Shown: positions 1 to 9,676 of the stretch, one piece after another
How the letters are laid out: each line of letters begins with the position of its first letter
Position numbering within the stretch: the first letter of the stretch is position 1
Source: PVC group bacterium (ex Bugula neritina AB1)
GTDB taxonomy: Bacteria; GCA-001730085
Length of the DNA: 64,000 nucleotides
Assembly: GCA_001730085.1 (NCBI GenBank)
Contig: MDLB01000108.1
Span: 25,295-89,294 of the forward strand
Reading direction: 5' to 3'
The notes under the pieces: model-generated
The model's input: the letters and a program-made list of their open reading frames with translations, nothing else
The model's database searches: none
What the model was told of the DNA's origin: nothing
Position numbers and translations under genes: made by a program

Positions 1-353
1 ATGAATATATTCATCCTGATTATTTTTTTGGATTTTTAAATCATGATAATGCTAGGGTGCAAAATTTAAAAGATTTTTTTCAACAAGAAGATTATCAAGA
101 TTTCTTGGGAAAAAAAATCAAAAAAATTGATATTTTTAAAAATATTCGGTTTGAAAAAGATGAAAGGTATAATAGTTACTTGGGGTGGGATGAAGATAGG
201 AAGTCGCCTGATGTTGCCAAAGAAGAAGTTGCTTACAGGGTTTATTTGAATGAAAAAACTTATCTCCTTGTTCTGAGGAATAGAGGGGAATGGAGAATTG
301 AAGAATTTAGTAGGATTAAGAATAAAGAAGAAGGCTGGATGTTTTCTAAGTGA
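1..353 (+). CDS. Hypothetical protein, C-terminal part (5' end outside window)
   Basis: The frame is open from position 3 to a TGA at 351-353, so this is the last 116 or so residues of a protein that starts before the window. A GTG at 57 could act as a start, but it has no clear ribosome binding site and the frame upstream of it is open, so I read the gene as partial. The visible part is rich in Lys, Glu and aromatic residues (for example DFFQQEDYQDFLGKK and NRGEWRIEEFSR), has no membrane segment, and looks like a soluble alpha/beta domain. I do not recognise a family. A T-rich spacer of about 134 bases separates it from purF. Confidence 0.6.
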   Translation, partial: EYIHPDYFFGFLNHDNARVQNLKDFFQQEDYQDFLGKKIKKIDIFKNIRFEKDERYNSYLGWDEDRKSPDVAKEEVAYRVYLNEKTYLLVLRNRGEWRIEEFSRIKNKEEGWMFSK

Positions 354-487
354 TTATTATGCCAGATTTTTTATGACGATATTTTTTTTGCTTTTTTCAC
401 TGTTAAAAAAGTTTTTTCTTGTTTTATGTTTTTTAAGTATAGAAATTTAGATTTATTTAAGATCTATTTTGGAGAAAGAAAAGTTTT

Positions 488-1861
488 ATGTGCGGAGTTT
501 TTGGAGTTCAAGGCAGTTTAGATGCCACAAAATATACATTTCTTGGTTTGTATGCTTTGCAGCACCGTGGAGAGGAGAGCGCAGGTATTGTCACTTTTAA
601 TCGTGAAAAAGCCAATATAGTTAAAGGTTGTGGACTGGTTGAAGAAGTTTTTAAAAAAGTTAACTTAGATGAGATTCAAGGGTCACTCGCTATGGGGCAT
701 GTCCGTTATTCGACAACAGGTTCCAGTAATGATATTAATGTCCAACCGTTTATGGTTAAGCATAGGGGAAAGACCCTTGCTGTTGTTCATAATGGGAATT
801 TGACGAATACGAGTTTTCTTAGTCAACAACTGGAATCTTCAGGTTCTATATTTCAAACGAGTATGGACTCCGAAATTTTGATTCACCTTTTAGCAAAGTC
901 TTCGGAAGATGATTTAGAAAATAAATTTGTTGAAGCCTTGGGACATGTTGAGGGAGCTTATTCTGCTCTTTTTATGGTTGATGATATTTTAGTGGGTGCT
1001 CGAGACCCTTATGGAGTTAGGCCACTATCGCTTGGAAAGAAAGATGGAGCTTATTTTTTCACAAGTGAAACGTGTGCATTTGACTTGGTTGGTGTCGAGT
1101 ATATTAGAGATATTGCGAGAGGTGAGATTGTCTTTATATATCCAGATGGTAAGATAGCTTCGAAACAGATGAAAAAAGCAAAGGCCTCTAGGTGCGTTTT
1201 TGAGCAGGTTTATTTTGCTAGACCAGATAGTCTTGTTTTTGGCCAAAGTATTTCTAAACAACGCAAAAGGTTGGGACATGTTTTGGCTGAAGAGAGTTTT
1301 GTGGATGCAGATATGGTATTAGCTGTTCCTGATTCGGGGAATTTTGCGGCTATGGGGTATGCCGAAAAATCAGGGATTCCTTTTGAAATGGGTATTGTTA
1401 GGAATCACTATATAGGGAGAACTTTTATAAAATCTTCACAATTAATAAGAGAGTTCTCTGTGAAAATTAAGCTTAACCCCATACGAGACTTGGTTGATGG
1501 AAAAAAGATAGTTTTAGTGGATGATTCTATTGTTAGGGGTACGACCAGTAAGCGAAGAGTTGAGGCTTTGAGAGAGTGTGGGGCGAAGGAGATTCATATG
1601 AGAGTAAGCTGTCCGCCTGTGGTTAGTCCTTGCTTTTATGGTATGGACTTTCCTTCCACAAAGGACTTGATTGGTGCTCAAAAGTCTGTTGAGGCTATTG
1701 GGGATCATATTGGCGTTGACTCTTTAAGTTATCTTAGTTTGCAGGGCATGAAAAATGCTTTAAATGGAGAAAAAGATGAATTTTGTGATGCTTGTTTTTC
1801 TAAGAGTTATCCTATAAAGGTTGACCAGTCAGCCAATAAGTATGTTATGGAGAATGCTTAA
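488..1861 (+). CDS. purF: Amidophosphoribosyltransferase PurF
   Basis: This enzyme makes 5-phosphoribosylamine from PRPP and glutamine, the first committed step of purine synthesis. The 457-residue protein begins MCGVFGVQG, so Cys2 becomes the N-terminal nucleophile of the glutaminase domain without a propeptide. The motifs LQHRGEESAG and HVRYSTTG follow. The PRPP-binding motif VLVDDSIVRGTT lies at about residues 342-353. Four cysteines (236, 382, 433, 436) sit where the Bacillus-type enzyme binds a 4Fe-4S cluster, so an iron-sulfur enzyme is likely even though the propeptide is missing. The ATG has a GGAGAAAG ribosome binding site. rfbA follows after 3 bases, which suggests cotranscription with the sugar genes. 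Confidence 0.95.
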   Translation: MCGVFGVQGSLDATKYTFLGLYALQHRGEESAGIVTFNREKANIVKGCGLVEEVFKKVNLDEIQGSLAMGHVRYSTTGSSNDINVQPFMVKHRGKTLAVVHNGNLTNTSFLSQQLESSGSIFQTSMDSEILIHLLAKSSEDDLENKFVEALGHVEGAYSALFMVDDILVGARDPYGVRPLSLGKKDGAYFFTSETCAFDLVGVEYIRDIARGEIVFIYPDGKIASKQMKKAKASRCVFEQVYFARPDSLVFGQSISKQRKRLGHVLAEESFVDADMVLAVPDSGNFAAMGYAEKSGIPFEMGIVRNHYIGRTFIKSSQLIREFSVKIKLNPIRDLVDGKKIVLVDDSIVRGTTSKRRVEALRECGAKEIHMRVSCPPVVSPCFYGMDFPSTKDLIGAQKSVEAIGDHIGVDSLSYLSLQGMKNALNGEKDEFCDACFSKSYPIKVDQSANKYVMENA

Positions 1862-1864
1862 GCC

Positions 1865-2596
1865 ATGAAAGGTGTTATTTTGGCTGGAGGGTTAGGGACA
1901 AGACTGATGCCTCTTACAAAAGTCACGAATAAGCACTTGTTACCGATTTATGATAAACCCATGATCTATTATCCTCTAGAGCTTTTGGTTCAAGCTCAGA
2001 TTAAAGATATCATGATTGTTACAGGTGGTAATGAGGCTGGTGGATTTTTAAGGCTGCTGGGTAATGGTAAGAACTTTGGGGTAAAGCAGTTGCATTATGC
2101 TTATCAGGAGGGGGAAGGTGGCATCGCAGAGGCATTAGGCTTGGCAGAGGACTTTGTTGATGATGAACCTTTTGTGGTTGTTTTGGGTGATAATATTTTT
2201 GAAAAAAGTATACTTTCTATCGTTGAATCTTTCAAAAGTCAAAAAGTTGGAGCCAGGGTTGCTTTAAAAAAAGTTGAAGATCCTTCTCGCTTTGGGGTTC
2301 CATCTATCAAGGATGGTCGGATTTCCTGTATTGAAGAGAAGCCTGAGAATCCTAAAAGCTCTTATGCTGTAACGGGGTTGTATTTTTATCACCCAGATGT
2401 TTTTGATATTGTAAAGACGCTTAAGCCTTCTTCAAGAGGAGAGTTAGAAATATCTGATGTTAATAATCACTATGTCCATAAAGGGGAGATGCTTTTTGAT
2501 GAGATAGATGGTTGGTGGAGTGATGCAGGTACCATTACATCTCTTTATAGGACAAATCAGCTTGTTGCTTCTTTAAGGGAGAAAGAAAGTTTATGA
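1865..2596 (+). CDS. rfbA: Glucose-1-phosphate thymidylyltransferase, short form
   Basis: It joins dTTP and glucose 1-phosphate to give dTDP-glucose, the first step toward dTDP-deoxysugars. The nucleotidyltransferase signature LAGGLGTRLMPLTK is at residues 6-19, followed by LLPIYDKPMIYYPLE, the metal-binding VLGDNIF and EEKPENPKSSYAVTGLYFY. At 243 residues it lacks the C-terminal extension of the roughly 290-residue enterobacterial RmlA, so it belongs to the short form. It starts 3 bases after purF and overlaps rfbB by 4 bases (ATGA), showing tight coupling. The exact sugar base is inferred from the neighbouring rfbB and rfbD. Confidence 0.9.
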   Translation: MKGVILAGGLGTRLMPLTKVTNKHLLPIYDKPMIYYPLELLVQAQIKDIMIVTGGNEAGGFLRLLGNGKNFGVKQLHYAYQEGEGGIAEALGLAEDFVDDEPFVVVLGDNIFEKSILSIVESFKSQKVGARVALKKVEDPSRFGVPSIKDGRISCIEEKPENPKSSYAVTGLYFYHPDVFDIVKTLKPSSRGELEISDVNNHYVHKGEMLFDEIDGWWSDAGTITSLYRTNQLVASLREKESL

Positions 2597-3546
2597 TTAA
2601 TGTTTTGATAACAGGAGGTGCGGGTTTTATAGGCTCTTGTTTTGCAAGAACAGCTGCTTTAGAAAAGGCTGATTGGAACTGTGTTGTTTTGGATAAATTG
2701 ACATATGCTGGATCGGAAACAAATTTGGAACCTGTAAGTGATAAGGTGACTTTTGTTAAAGGTGATATTGCAGATACAGATTTGTTGAATAGGTTGTTCC
2801 AAAAGTATGAGTTTAGAGTTGTTGTGAATTTTGCAGCAGAAACCCATGTTGATCGCTCGATCAAGAATCCGGAAGCTTTTATAACGAATGATATTATAGG
2901 GGCGTATCGATTGTTAGAGGTTTGTAAAAGTTATGATTTAGATCAATTTGTTCAAATAAGTACGGATGAGGTTTATGGTGAAGTATTAGAGGGGTTCTCG
3001 GTGGAGACGGATCCTCTTATGCCAAGAAACCCATATTCAGCGAGTAAGTGTGCCTCTGATAGATTGGCTTTTTCTTACTTTGCAACATATGATCTACCTG
3101 TTGTGATTTCGAGATGTTCAAATAATTATGGTCCTTACCAGCATCCAGAGAAACTTATCCCGTTATTTGTCACAAGGTTGATGGAGGGTAAGAAAGTTCC
3201 CCTCTATGGAGATGGCATGAATATCCGAGACTGGCTCTATGTGGAAGACCATGTTAGAGCTATTTTTTGTTTGATTGATAAGGCGGAAATAGGCGAAGTT
3301 TATAATATTAGTGCTAACGAAGAGCACGTGAATAAAGAAATTACTCATATGATCTTAGAAGAAATGTCCTTAGGGTTGGAAAGAATAGAGTATGTGGAAG
3401 ATAGAGTGGGGCATGACCGCAGATACTCTATGAATAGTCAAAAAATAAGAGATCTCGGTTGGAAGCCTCGCTACTCTTTTCAGGAATCGTTTTCTAAAAC
3501 TGTTCAGTGGTATAGGCAGAACGAGTCTTGGTGGAAGTCATTATAA
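2593..3546 (+). CDS. rfbB: dTDP-glucose 4,6-dehydratase
   Basis: This extended short-chain dehydrogenase converts dTDP-glucose to dTDP-4-keto-6-deoxyglucose. The NAD site GGAGFIG is at residues 8-14. The catalytic triplet Thr-Asp-Glu is at 124-126 (QISTDEVYGE), and Tyr148/Lys152 of YxxxK lie in NPYSASKCASD. The motifs NNYGPYQHPEKLIP and RDWLYVEDH are typical of RmlB. At 317 residues it is near the short end of the family. Its start overlaps the end of rfbA by 4 bases. The product can feed rhamnose synthesis or, with the aminotransferase at 47770-48933, an amino sugar. Confidence 0.93.
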   Translation: MINVLITGGAGFIGSCFARTAALEKADWNCVVLDKLTYAGSETNLEPVSDKVTFVKGDIADTDLLNRLFQKYEFRVVVNFAAETHVDRSIKNPEAFITNDIIGAYRLLEVCKSYDLDQFVQISTDEVYGEVLEGFSVETDPLMPRNPYSASKCASDRLAFSYFATYDLPVVISRCSNNYGPYQHPEKLIPLFVTRLMEGKKVPLYGDGMNIRDWLYVEDHVRAIFCLIDKAEIGEVYNISANEEHVNKEITHMILEEMSLGLERIEYVEDRVGHDRRYSMNSQKIRDLGWKPRYSFQESFSKTVQWYRQNESWWKSL

Positions 3547-3664
3547 AGATTATTTTTTTTGAATCTAGATTTTGGCTTAAGACAGCCTGACTTTAGTAAA
3601 TTCTAGAGTGACTTTGATTAAAATTTCATGGTAATGTTAATTTTTTTATAAACTTAGAGGTCTA

Positions 3665-4537
3665 ATGAAAAAAAGAGTTTTAATTACAGGTGCCGGAGGT
3701 TTACTAGGTCGAGAACTTTCTCGTGCCTGGGAAAAAATATATTCTTTGACCACTTTGGATCGACAGAATCTTGATATTTGTGATTTTGAAGCTGTTTTAG
3801 AGCTTTTTAACAAGATAAGACCTGATGTTGTTGTGAATGCAGCTGCTTATACAAATGTTGAATTAGCAGAGAAAAATCCTGAGAGATGTTTCGAAGTTAA
3901 TGTTGAAGGTACGTATAATGTTGGAAGAGCATGTTCCTTGGTTAATGCTAGGATGTGTCACATAGGGACTGACTATATTTTTGATGGTAAAAGCCATAGC
4001 CCGTATATTGAGGAAGATAAGGCTTCTCCTTTAAATGTTTATGGAAAAAGTAAGTGGGACTCGGAGAGAGTTTTGGAAAAAATTTCTGCTAAATATTTGA
4101 TTGCTAGAGTTTCTTGGCTTTGTGGCATTTATGGTTCTAACTTTATTAAAACTTTGTTGAAAAAAGCATCGCAAGAAAAAAGTATTAAAGTTGTTAATGA
4201 TCAAATTGGCGTTCCTACATTCACGAAAGATGTTTCCGTCGCTTTGCAGGCATTGATAGATGCTGAGGAGGAGGGCGTTTATCATGTCACTTCTGGGGGA
4301 TCCTGCAGTTGGTATGAATTGGCACAGGAGCTAGTGAAGCAAGAGAGAATGGATACAGAGATACTTCCTTGTTCGAGTGGAGATTTTAAAAGTGATGTTT
4401 CTAGACCACCTTACTCTGTGCTAGATAGTTCGAAGCTGAAAAAAGTTTTAGGTAGAAATATTATGCCTTCTTGGCAAGAAGGTCTTCATGATATGCTTTT
4501 CTCTTTAAAAAATCAAACTGAGCCTGCTCAGAAATAA
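3665..4537 (+). CDS. rfbD: dTDP-4-dehydrorhamnose reductase family protein
   Basis: This NAD(P)H-dependent reductase normally performs the last step of dTDP-L-rhamnose synthesis. It has 290 residues, with the Rossmann motif GAGGLLG at 9-15, NAAAYTNVELAE at 58-69, the GTDYIFDG signature at 101-108 and the catalytic YxxxK at Tyr126/Lys130 (NVYGKSK). The start has an AGAGGTCT ribosome binding site. A 118-base spacer separates it from rfbB, with a weak promoter-like stretch (TTGATT, 16 bases, TAATGT). The 3,5-epimerase rfbC that would supply its substrate is not in this window, so it may lie elsewhere or the enzyme may reduce another 4-keto sugar. Confidence 0.88.
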   Translation: MKKRVLITGAGGLLGRELSRAWEKIYSLTTLDRQNLDICDFEAVLELFNKIRPDVVVNAAAYTNVELAEKNPERCFEVNVEGTYNVGRACSLVNARMCHIGTDYIFDGKSHSPYIEEDKASPLNVYGKSKWDSERVLEKISAKYLIARVSWLCGIYGSNFIKTLLKKASQEKSIKVVNDQIGVPTFTKDVSVALQALIDAEEEGVYHVTSGGSCSWYELAQELVKQERMDTEILPCSSGDFKSDVSRPPYSVLDSSKLKKVLGRNIMPSWQEGLHDMLFSLKNQTEPAQK

Positions 4538-4568
4538 GATTATTCAAAAAAATCAAAAGGTGTTTTTT

Positions 4569-6038
4569 GTGAAAATTTTGATGGTTTCTTCCGAATGTTA
4601 CCCTTATGCTAAAACTGGTGGAATGGCAGATGTTGTGGGTGACTTGGTTAAAAGTTTAACATCTATGGGGCACGAAGTGTCTGTTATTCTTCCTTTTTAT
4701 AGAGATGTTAAAAATTATTTAAATTTAGAAAATATTAACATAGATAAAATAAATATTTCTATTGATATGAAGACAGATAGTTTCCTTTTTGAGGGTTCTG
4801 TTTTGAAGTGGGAAGTCAATGGTTGTTGTTTTTATGCGATTCAGAACGATAGATTTTTCGATCGTGACTTTTTGTATGGAGATAGTGGTGGCGACTATTT
4901 CGATAACTCTAAGAGGTTTGCTTTTTTTTGTCAAGGAGTCGTTCGTTTTATTGATTCTTTCTCAGATTATTTTGATATTGTTCATTGTCACGATTGGCAG
5001 ACAGGTTTGGTTCCTGTTTGGTTGAAAAAGGGTATTGATACTTTGTGGGGAAAGCGGCGATCTGCTTTTTCTTGTCGCACATTATTGACCATTCATAATC
5101 TAGCCTATCAAGGTGTTTTTGATAGGCAAGAAATGAACTTTATTAACGAAAAAAAGCCTTTTTATGATTACTTGCAAATGAATGGCAAAGTTAACTTTTT
5201 AAAAGGAGGGCTTTTGGGGGCTGATTCTATTAGTACGGTGAGTCCTCAGTACGTTAAAGAGATTCAAGAAAAGGCTTTAGGTCATGGGCTGCACCGTATC
5301 ATGATCCTTAGATCGCAAAATTTGTGGGGTATACTTAATGGGATTGATATAGAGCATTGGGACTCACAGAAAGATATTTGGATCACTAAAAACTTCGATA
5401 AAGATAGTCTCTCGAATAAAGAAGAGAATAAAAACTGTTTATATGAAAAAATGAACTGGGAAAAGTCAGATGATCTTTTGTTGGGGATGGTTTGTAGGTT
5501 AGTTACGCATAAAGGCTTAGATCTTTTAGAGGAAGGTTTTGATAGACTTATGAGTCTTTCTATTCGCTTTATTTTAATTGGGACAGGAGATGCCTACTGG
5601 TGTGACTTTTTTAAAAGAATGGAGAAGAAGTATCATAATTTTCGATGCTTTTTGTCGTATGAGGATCGATTGGCACATCAACTTTATTCATCGATTGATG
5701 GTTTTCTTATGCCTTCCAAGTTTGAGCCTTGTGGGCTTACTCAGATGATAGCTATGAGATATGGTGCGATCCCTTTAGTGCATAAAATAGGGGGCTTGGC
5801 TAATACAGTTGAGCATTGGAGTGAAAAAGATCAAAGCTCTAAGGGGAAGGGTTTTGTTATGCAAAAATATGATGTTGAAGATCTTCTGATTAATATTGAA
5901 AACATGCTGCTGCTTTATCAAGATAAGAGGAAGTGGGAGGTGTTAGTGCGAAAAAATATGTCTTTAGATTTTTCATGGAAAAGTGCCGCTCAAAAATATT
6001 TGGCACTTTATCGCTATCTTGTTACAATAACCCCTTAG
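4569..6038 (+). CDS. glgA: Glycogen synthase (ADP-glucose type, GT5)
   Basis: It transfers glucose from ADP-glucose to growing alpha-1,4-glucan in the cytoplasm. The N-terminal KTGG motif that binds ADP-glucose is at residues 15-18 (ECYPYAKTGGMADV), followed by VHCHDWQTG, and the C-terminal donor site PSKFEPCGLTQMIAMRYG is present. At 489 residues it matches the family. I chose the GTG at 4569 because AAAAGGTG lies about 7 bases before it. An in-frame GTG at 4560 would add three residues but has a poor binding site. No other glycogen genes (glgB, glgC, glgP) are seen nearby, so it is an orphan here, at the end of the sugar cluster. Confidence 0.9.
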   Translation: MKILMVSSECYPYAKTGGMADVVGDLVKSLTSMGHEVSVILPFYRDVKNYLNLENINIDKINISIDMKTDSFLFEGSVLKWEVNGCCFYAIQNDRFFDRDFLYGDSGGDYFDNSKRFAFFCQGVVRFIDSFSDYFDIVHCHDWQTGLVPVWLKKGIDTLWGKRRSAFSCRTLLTIHNLAYQGVFDRQEMNFINEKKPFYDYLQMNGKVNFLKGGLLGADSISTVSPQYVKEIQEKALGHGLHRIMILRSQNLWGILNGIDIEHWDSQKDIWITKNFDKDSLSNKEENKNCLYEKMNWEKSDDLLLGMVCRLVTHKGLDLLEEGFDRLMSLSIRFILIGTGDAYWCDFFKRMEKKYHNFRCFLSYEDRLAHQLYSSIDGFLMPSKFEPCGLTQMIAMRYGAIPLVHKIGGLANTVEHWSEKDQSSKGKGFVMQKYDVEDLLINIENMLLLYQDKRKWEVLVRKNMSLDFSWKSAAQKYLALYRYLVTITP

Positions 6039-6308
6039 AAGAATTTTCTGTAGATATAATTTTTTAGTTGAAAAAGTTAAAAAAATAATGTTTCTTGTTG
6101 CGATGTTTTTTCGCTAAAAAATCAGATTATTAGAATGTGGGCCGACTGTAAAAGGGCTCATGCTTTTTTGATCTTTCTTTAAGGAGTATGGATTTTTCTT
6201 AAGATAAAAATATTGAAGGCCTGCGAATGATGAAGGGGGTGGGCTACTTCCTGATTATTTTGATTTTTAAGGAATATTCAAAGCATTGAATTGAAAGGGG
6301 GTATTTCT

Positions 6309-7601
6309 ATGTTTTTTTTGCGTTTTTTTTCTTTATTATGTGTGTGTTACTTTTTTGTTTTAGGTTTTTTTTCTTCAAGGGTGCTCGTTGCTAAAGAAGC
6401 TGATCTCGATTTGAGTCGGCTTTTGGTTCAGAAGGGTGTTTTGTCTTCTGAAGATTCAAACAGTGTTAAAAAAAATGTCTGGAGAAAAAAAAGCTACTCT
6501 TCGTGTAAGGAGAGTTTGTTGAATAGATGTCAAACCGTCTTGCCTTCTTGGGTTTCGGATCTTAAATGGGAGGGAGATTTTAATGTTATTTGCGATTCAT
6601 TGGATAGAGATACTACTCCTGTTGAAACCCCAAAAAGGAAGCGTTTAAGAGCTAGGGTTCGTTTTGGGTTTAAAACCGACCTAGATAGTAAAGTTGAGGC
6701 TGGGTTTAGAATGATAACAGGTAGTAAGGGCGCTCCTGTATCGACGAACTCAGATTTTTCAAGTATTTTTAATTCTCAAGAGATTTCGATAGATAGGGCG
6801 TATGCTAAATATACGCATAATGACTATCTCTCTTTGCTTTTTGGTAAGTTTTCTAATCCGTTCTTTTCAACGTCACTTATTTTTGATAAAGATTTAGCCT
6901 TTGATGGTTTAGCTGAAATGTTTAAATACAAAACAAATGATATTGATTGTTACCTTATAACAGGTCAGTTCCCTATAGATGCTAATGACTTACAAGAAGA
7001 TTCGGCTTGGTTGTATGCTGGTCAATGTGGAGCTATTTTTTCGCCACAAAAAGGAGTGAAAATGGAAGTAGCTTTGGCTAATTACCGGTACTCTAATATG
7101 TTTAGACGTCTTTCACTGGGGGATGCATTTGGAGGAATTGATCTTTCCGGTGCGAGTATGTTATCAGATTCGCGTTATCTGCATGATTATAATATTTATA
7201 ATGTGAACAGTCAGGTTGATTTATTTATGGCAGATGTTCCATTTACATTTTTGTGTGAATATGTCAAGAATGTCGGAACGATTGATTTGGATTCAAAAGA
7301 ATATGATACAGGTTATCAAGTAGGTGTTCATGTTGGAAAAGCAAGTCATCCTAAAACATTGGAAGCTTTTTTGTATTATAGAAAACTTGATCCGAATGCA
7401 GTTGTGGATGTTTTTACTGATGCTGACTTCGGAGGTGGTGGAACAAATTGTAAAGGTATAAAAACAGGATTGAAGTATCAGTTGAGTCAAAATGTTCAGT
7501 TTGGAATGACTTATGTGGATGCAGGACTCGTAACAAAAAAACCTAATGTGGAAACAGAAGATACCCAATCTTTTAGATTGGATATGAATGTGAAATTTTA
7601 A
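6309..7601 (+). CDS. Putative outer-membrane porin with signal peptide
   Basis: The 430-residue protein starts with a hydrophobic signal peptide (FLRFFSLLCVCYFFVLGFF) and ends LDMNVKF, a typical aromatic beta-barrel ending. The middle holds alternating short beta-strand patterns such as RLRARVRFGFKTDLDSKVEA, followed by DRAYAKYTHNDYLSLLFGKF. This arrangement resembles the putative porin group (Porin_5-like) found in several diderm phyla; that assignment rests on overall pattern only. A role in diffusion of small solutes across the outer membrane is inferred. The ATG at 6309 is preceded by GAAAGGGGG; an upstream in-frame TTG at 6291 overlaps that site and is less likely. It stands alone between glgA and the tRNA-Thr/tuf leader. 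Confidence 0.75.
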   Translation: MFFLRFFSLLCVCYFFVLGFFSSRVLVAKEADLDLSRLLVQKGVLSSEDSNSVKKNVWRKKSYSSCKESLLNRCQTVLPSWVSDLKWEGDFNVICDSLDRDTTPVETPKRKRLRARVRFGFKTDLDSKVEAGFRMITGSKGAPVSTNSDFSSIFNSQEISIDRAYAKYTHNDYLSLLFGKFSNPFFSTSLIFDKDLAFDGLAEMFKYKTNDIDCYLITGQFPIDANDLQEDSAWLYAGQCGAIFSPQKGVKMEVALANYRYSNMFRRLSLGDAFGGIDLSGASMLSDSRYLHDYNIYNVNSQVDLFMADVPFTFLCEYVKNVGTIDLDSKEYDTGYQVGVHVGKASHPKTLEAFLYYRKLDPNAVVDVFTDADFGGGGTNCKGIKTGLKYQLSQNVQFGMTYVDAGLVTKKPNVETEDTQSFRLDMNVKF

Positions 7602-8112
7602 TAGTGCGCGTTACTTAAAGTCTTAACTATTGGGTTTATTTTTCAATACCTTTTTTTGTTTTTCGAGATCTTTAAAAAATATGTTTGACAAAAATATTTA
7701 CTTTTTGTATGATGTAACGTCTTTGGAGCTTCAGCAGAATGTTTTTATTTGCAGACTTTTTTTTATTATTTATATAAATAATAACAAAGTTCTTTGATTG
7801 GTTTTTTTTGTTGAAAAAAGTGAAGAATCCCTTGAATTAAGTGAGTTTTTCGATTTTTTACGGGAATTTTAAAGCTTTTTGAGCTCTTATTTTTTTTAGA
7901 TAAAGATTTTTGTAATTGATCAGTTTTTAAGATTTCTTTTCTTACTCTTTATAAAGGATATCTTTTTTGCTTGGTTAGTTCTTTTTTTTGATTTAATTTT
8001 TTAGATCAAAAATATCTTTCTGATTAAGATAAAAAATATTTTATATGTATTCTTTCTTTAAGATAACTGAGAAATTAAACTTGGTTGCTGAAAGAATATT
8101 TTTAAAATAGAT
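7602..8112 (+). other. Non-coding T-rich leader before tRNA-Thr
   Basis: These 511 bases hold no supported gene on either strand. They are very T-rich and contain the strong promoter at 7685-7713. From that promoter a leader of nearly 400 nucleotides would precede tRNA-Thr. I see no tRNA-Tyr or tRNA-Gly here, although those often precede tRNA-Thr and tuf in other bacteria. No convincing internal stem-loop or terminator was found by eye. Confidence 0.6.
7685..7713 (+). promoter_or_regulatory. Sigma-70-type promoter for the tRNA-Thr/tuf operon
   Basis: TTGACA at 7685-7690 and TATGAT at 7708-7713 are separated by 17 bases, an almost consensus housekeeping promoter on the plus strand. It is the best match in the gap and lies upstream of tRNA-Thr, tuf, rpmG, tRNA-Trp and secE. 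Transcription would start near 7720, about 390 bases before tRNA-Thr. Confidence 0.65.
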
Positions 8113-8184
8113 GCCTGCGTAGCTCAGGGGCAGAGCACGTCATTGGTAATGACGAGGTCGCCGGTTCAATTCCGGCCGTAGGCT
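8113..8184 (+). tRNA. tRNA-Thr (anticodon GGT)
   Basis: The acceptor arms GCCTGCG and CGTAGGC pair (with one G-U), the anticodon stem is CGTCA/TGACG around loop TTGGTAA, and the T-arm carries GGTTCAATTCC. The anticodon is GGT, reading ACC and ACT. The length is 72 without CCA; CCA is not encoded, since the discriminator T is followed by TAATT. It is probably processed from the same transcript as tuf 102 bases downstream. Confidence 0.95.
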
Positions 8185-8286
8185 TAATTGGTGATATTTT
8201 TGGCATTGTATTAGTTTTATTTTTACAATTATTTTTTTTAAAATACTTGTATTTTTTTAATGGTAAAAGTCTTTGGAGGAAGATTC

Positions 8287-9480
8287 ATGGCTAAAGAAAA
8301 ATTTGAGCGCAATAAACCACATGTTAATGTTGGAACAATAGGGCATGTGGATCATGGAAAAACAACACTAACGGCTGCTTTGACAACTGTTTTGGGTTCG
8401 CAGGGCTTAGCTGAGACGCGTTCATTTGACTCTATAGATAATGCTCCAGAAGAAAGAGAACGTGGTATAACGATTGCTACTGCTCACGTTGAATATGAGA
8501 GTGACTCTCGTCATTATGCTCACGTTGACTGTCCAGGGCACGCCGATTATGTGAAAAATATGATCACAGGGGCTGCTCAAATGGATGGAGCTATTCTTGT
8601 TGTTTCTGCTGCTGATGGTCCTATGCCTCAGACGAGAGAACATATCTTATTAGCTGGACAGGTTGGTGTTCCTTATATAGTTGTTTTTATGAATAAGGTT
8701 GACCAGGTTGATGATCCGGAACTTTTGGATTTGGTAGAATTAGAAATTAGAGAGCTTTTGAGTAAGTATAATTTCCCAGGTGATGATATTCCTGTTGTTC
8801 GTGGAAGTGCTTTGGGAGCTTTGAATGATCTTTCTAATCCTGAAGCAACAAAACCTATTACTGACTTAGTTGCAGCGATTGATGATTATGTGCCAACTCC
8901 AGTTAGAGATGTTGATAAGCCTTCTCTTGTTTCGATAGAGGATGTTTTCTCTATTAGTGGAAGAGGAACGGTTGCAACCGGACGTATTGAGCAGGGTATT
9001 GTTAAGGTTGGAGATTCGGTTGAGATCGTCGGTATTAGAGAAGAAATTCAAAAGACAACAGTTACTGGTGTTGAGATGTTTCGTAAAGAGATGGATCAAG
9101 GTGAGGCCGGTGATAATGTTGGATTGCTTTTAAGAGGTATAGAAAAAGATGATATTGAAAGAGGGCAGGTTATTGCTGCTCCTGGATCAATAACTCCTCA
9201 TACTAAATTTAAGGCAGAAGTTTATATATTGAAGAAAGAAGAAGGTGGAAGACATACTCCTTTTTTTAAAGGATATCGTCCTCAGTTTTATTTTAGAACC
9301 ACGGATATTACTGGACAGGTTATTTTGCCAGAAGGTGTTGAAATGGTTATGCCTGGAGATAATATTAGTATCGAAGTTCATATTATTAATCCCGTAGCAA
9401 TGGAAAAAGAATTACGCTTTGCTATTAGGGAAGGTGGAAGAACAGTTGGTGCTGGTGTTATTTCAGAAATTATCGAGTAG
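8287..9480 (+). CDS. tuf: Elongation factor Tu, copy 1
   Basis: This GTPase carries aminoacyl-tRNA to the ribosome. The 397-residue protein has the G1 P-loop GHVDHGKT, the switch region with [13 protein letters not shown], the [12 protein letters not shown] motif and NKVD. The ATG at 8287 follows GGAGGAAGATTC; an in-frame GTG start at 8266 or the TTG at 8260 would add a non-conserved leader. It differs from copy 2 (23697-24890) at about 15 residues, all in the first two thirds; the last 150 or so residues are identical. It lies between tRNA-Thr and rpmG. Confidence 0.97.
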   Translation: MAKEKFERNKPHVNVGTIGHVDHGKTTLTAALTTVLGSQGLAETRSFDSIDNAPEERERGITIATAHVEYESDSRHYAHVDCPGHADYVKNMITGAAQMDGAILVVSAADGPMPQTREHILLAGQVGVPYIVVFMNKVDQVDDPELLDLVELEIRELLSKYNFPGDDIPVVRGSALGALNDLSNPEATKPITDLVAAIDDYVPTPVRDVDKPSLVSIEDVFSISGRGTVATGRIEQGIVKVGDSVEIVGIREEIQKTTVTGVEMFRKEMDQGEAGDNVGLLLRGIEKDDIERGQVIAAPGSITPHTKFKAEVYILKKEEGGRHTPFFKGYRPQFYFRTTDITGQVILPEGVEMVMPGDNISIEVHIINPVAMEKELRFAIREGGRTVGAGVISEIIE

Positions 9481-9486
9481 GAAATT

Positions 9487-9639
9487 ATGAGAGATATTAT
9501 TTTGCTTTTTTGCTCAGGGTGTAAGCGTCGGAATTATAGTACGACAAAAAATAAAAAAACGATTGTTGGAAAGTTTTCTATCCGCAAATATTGTTCTTTT
9601 TGTAATAAGCATATTGAGCATAAAGAGACCAGTCCTTAA
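9487..9639 (+). CDS. rpmG: 50S ribosomal protein L33
   Basis: This small protein of the large subunit near the E site has 50 residues. It begins MRDIILLFCSGCKRRNY and carries four cysteines in two CxxC pairs (9/12 and 36/39), the zinc-binding type. It is placed in the usual position between tuf and tRNA-Trp/secE. It starts 6 bases after the tuf stop codon, so translation is probably coupled. Confidence 0.93.
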   Translation: MRDIILLFCSGCKRRNYSTTKNKKTIVGKFSIRKYCSFCNKHIEHKETSP

Positions 9640-9676
9640 AACTTGCTAAGATGCTTTTGTGTTTTCAGATTTTTTA

